This document shows, in pieces, positions 6,572 to 8,046 of a stretch of DNA of 8,046 nucleotides. The notes under the pieces were generated by a model. The model worked only from the letters and a program-made list of their open reading frames with translations, ran no database searches and was not told the DNA's origin. Where the stretch lies: the NCBI GenBank assembly GCA_020434645.1, contig JAGRAK010000086.1:1-8046 (forward strand), written 5' to 3'. The DNA comes from Bdellovibrionales bacterium (GTDB lineage Bacteria > Bdellovibrionota > Bdellovibrionia > Bdellovibrionales > UBA1609). Position 1 is the stretch's first letter, and each line of letters opens with the position of its first letter. The position numbers were made by a program, and so were the translations under genes.

Positions 6572-7092
6572 GTATTGTTAAACGTGTGAGTTACAAATCA
6601 AAATGGTACTTGCCGGGTATATTATCGGGCATGGGGCTGACTTTTTCTAAAATGATTAAAAACATTTTGAGTCCGAAAAAAATGCTGACGCTGAATTATC
6701 CTGAAGAAAAATATGAGTACAGCCCTCGGTTTAAAGGCAACCATGTTTTGACAGTTAAAAAAGACGGCTCTTTGCGCTGCACAGCCTGTATGCTTTGTGC
6801 GACCAATTGCCCAGCTCAGTGTATTAAAATCACTGCGGCTGAGCATGAAGACCCAACTGTTGAGAAATATCCGATTAGTTATGAGATCGATATTCTTCGT
6901 TGTGTGTTTTGTGGTTATTGCGAAGAGGCTTGCCCCGTAGATGCGATTCGTATGGGTCCTGAGTGGCAAACTCCAGCCTTAAATGGTGGTCAGTTCAATT
7001 ATGATATTCAGCGATTAGCGTACCGAGCCAATCTAAAGGGTGGTATTCAGTCGAGACTCGATGATAATGAACGCCACAAAGCTGGTATTTAA
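6568..7092 (+). CDS. nuoI: NADH-quinone oxidoreductase subunit I (N6a/N6b ferredoxin)
   Basis: Complete at 174 residues, a usual size for the 23 kDa subunit (TYKY type). It has two ferredoxin motifs: Cys71, Cys74, Cys77 and Cys81 (CTACMLCATNCP), and Cys112, Cys115, Cys118 and Cys122 (CVFCGYCEEACP). By family knowledge these bind two [4Fe-4S] clusters, N6a and N6b, with the fourth cysteine of each motif swapped to the other cluster. Cys85 is extra. The basic amphipathic N-terminal segment (about 12-34, KWYLPGILSGMGLTFSKMIK) is the part that lies on the membrane-facing side of the arm. The start overlaps the nuoG stop (ATGA at 6568-6571), with GAGG 6 bases upstream. In most bacteria nuoH lies between nuoG and nuoI; here it is absent. 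It relays electrons from NuoG to NuoB. Confidence 0.97.
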   Translation: MSIVKRVSYKSKWYLPGILSGMGLTFSKMIKNILSPKKMLTLNYPEEKYEYSPRFKGNHVLTVKKDGSLRCTACMLCATNCPAQCIKITAAEHEDPTVEKYPISYEIDILRCVFCGYCEEACPVDAIRMGPEWQTPALNGGQFNYDIQRLAYRANLKGGIQSRLDDNERHKAGI

Positions 7093-7095
7093 AAG

Positions 7096-8046
7096 ATGCA
7101 TATAGATTTTCGTGCTCCTGACACATGGTCAAAACTAAATGAGCATGTGGCAGAGGCGCTTGGCGTCGATTTAGATAAAACGTGCACACGTGTGTATCAA
7201 AATACTGCCCACGCCCTTATAGAAGTTTGTGTGGGGCTTTCAAAGCTCTATCCGCTTAAAAAAAATGTTTATTACTTTAAAAATATGAACCCCCATTTTG
7301 ATGCCGCCTTAATGCCGCTCGCCCGTGAGGGCTATAAGCTTGTCGCTCTCGAACAGGGTCTGTTGGCTGACCCCACGGCATGGGTGGCCGGGCTTGCCCG
7401 TGAAGATCTATTTGTGCTCTATAGCGCCGACGAGCCTATATTGGGGCGGGCTTATGATGTGTCGAAATTTGAAGAGAGTTTAAAAGACTCTAACATTTTT
7501 AAAATTCGAGTCTCTCATTCTCGCCACTTTTATGAGCAAGATGAGCTGATGACCACCCTCAAACAAAATAAAACTCAAGCCAATATTTACTCATTGGGCG
7601 CAGGTCACGGTGCAGGTCACGCCATTGCCATATTGGGCGAGCGTGGCCGTATCGGTAGCTTGGCGGCTGAACAGTTGTCATATTCTTCGATTGAAGATTT
7701 AAGTTGGTTTAAAAAGTCTCGCGTTTTAGCTGCGAAAAATGTTTTAGAGTTTGAAACATCCTGCACAGTCAAAGTGCAGACGGGCGCAGCTGCCGGTCGG
7801 CAAGCTGATGTTCAATGCCACTGCATTTTCAAACCCAATGATTTGCGAGTGGCTGACCGTGCCGTCATTTACTGGCTTGATATGGATGGCTCAGCCGTCA
7901 TTGATCGCTTGGCACCACTTTTAGATATCGAGCTAAAGCCGCCAGGGCAAGAATGTCGCCTTGAGACCACCAGCCTCTCCCGCTGGGGCGGCGTTCGCAC
8001 TATGGATTTTTTAGCATCTCAAGGGCTATCGCCTGAAATGATTCGC
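7096..8046 (+). CDS. Class V aminotransferase / cysteine desulfurase-like protein with eroded active site (partial, hypothetical)
   Basis: An open frame of 317 codons from the ATG at 7096 to the right edge with no stop, so the C-terminus is missing. It begins 3 bases after the nuoI stop with only a poor Shine-Dalgarno, which suggests coupling to nuoI. There is no signal peptide or membrane segment, so it is probably cytoplasmic. I do not recognise it by name. The order of segments resembles a fold-type I PLP enzyme of the NifS/IscS kind: a large-domain beginning (about 15-80), a strand plus DEPILGRAYDVSKFEE (133-148) like the acidic/Gly turn before the DxxQ strand, then IYSLGAGHGAGHAIAIL (164-180) where S-x-HK is expected, and a C-terminal domain with PPGQECRLE (282-290) and LASQGLSPEMIR (306-317), reminiscent of SGSAC and the later ALGLxxE helix. 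No lysine stands at the expected Schiff-base position. The homology is inference from pattern; the existence of the gene is well supported. Confidence 0.75.
   Translation, partial: MHIDFRAPDTWSKLNEHVAEALGVDLDKTCTRVYQNTAHALIEVCVGLSKLYPLKKNVYYFKNMNPHFDAALMPLAREGYKLVALEQGLLADPTAWVAGLAREDLFVLYSADEPILGRAYDVSKFEESLKDSNIFKIRVSHSRHFYEQDELMTTLKQNKTQANIYSLGAGHGAGHAIAILGERGRIGSLAAEQLSYSSIEDLSWFKKSRVLAAKNVLEFETSCTVKVQTGAAAGRQADVQCHCIFKPNDLRVADRAVIYWLDMDGSAVIDRLAPLLDIELKPPGQECRLETTSLSRWGGVRTMDFLASQGLSPEMIR

Noticed and set aside
1050..7092. NAD-linked hydrogenase or formate dehydrogenase complex instead of complex I
   Set aside because: The NuoD part lacks the CxxC pairs that bind the NiFe site and keeps the quinone-site HPATHG and DRLNY motifs, and NuoB, NuoC and NuoI are all of the complex I type.

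Overview
The window carries most of one transcription unit for the soluble (peripheral) arm of respiratory complex I (NADH:quinone oxidoreductase). It is read on the + strand and has a secreted subtilisin-like protease reading away from it on the - strand. The DNA is bacterial, moderately AT-rich and dense in genes. Shine-Dalgarno sequences are good and the Nuo genes overlap or nearly touch. A fused NuoCD, a NuoD of the HRCFEK/DRLNYCS type, an N7-bearing NuoG and a subtilase with an Asp-rich NGVDDDNNGY loop together suggest a proteobacterium-like lineage, perhaps Bdellovibrio-like or another former deltaproteobacterial group. That placement is inference and was not tested by any search.

Layout: 1-763 (-) is the N-terminal part of a signal-peptide-bearing S8 protease, cut by the window edge just before the expected catalytic His. 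764-1049 is a divergent intergenic region with a reasonable promoter for the protease and only weak candidates for the nuo operon. 1050-7092 (+) holds nuoB, nuoCD, nuoE, nuoF, nuoG and nuoI. Neighbours meet by 4-base stop/start overlaps (B/CD and G/I), a 20-base overlap (F/G) or very short gaps. 7096 to the window end (+) is an open frame of at least 317 codons, starting 3 bases after the nuoI stop. It looks like a class V aminotransferase / cysteine desulfurase-type fold with an eroded active site.

How the genes work together: NuoE, NuoF and NuoG form the NADH-oxidising module (FMN plus N1a, N3, N1b, N4, N5 and N7 clusters). NuoI (N6a, N6b) and NuoB (N2) carry electrons to the quinone pocket formed between NuoB and the NuoD part of NuoCD. 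All cluster ligands can be found, so the arm looks functional. No membrane subunit (A, H, J-N) is in the window, and nuoH is absent from its usual place between nuoG and nuoI, so the proton-pumping arm must be encoded elsewhere, possibly past the right edge.

The points most worth following up are the PLP-enzyme-like protein with no evident Schiff-base lysine that is apparently co-transcribed with a Fe-S-rich complex, the unusually short NuoG that keeps N7, and the peripheral-arm-only gene arrangement.
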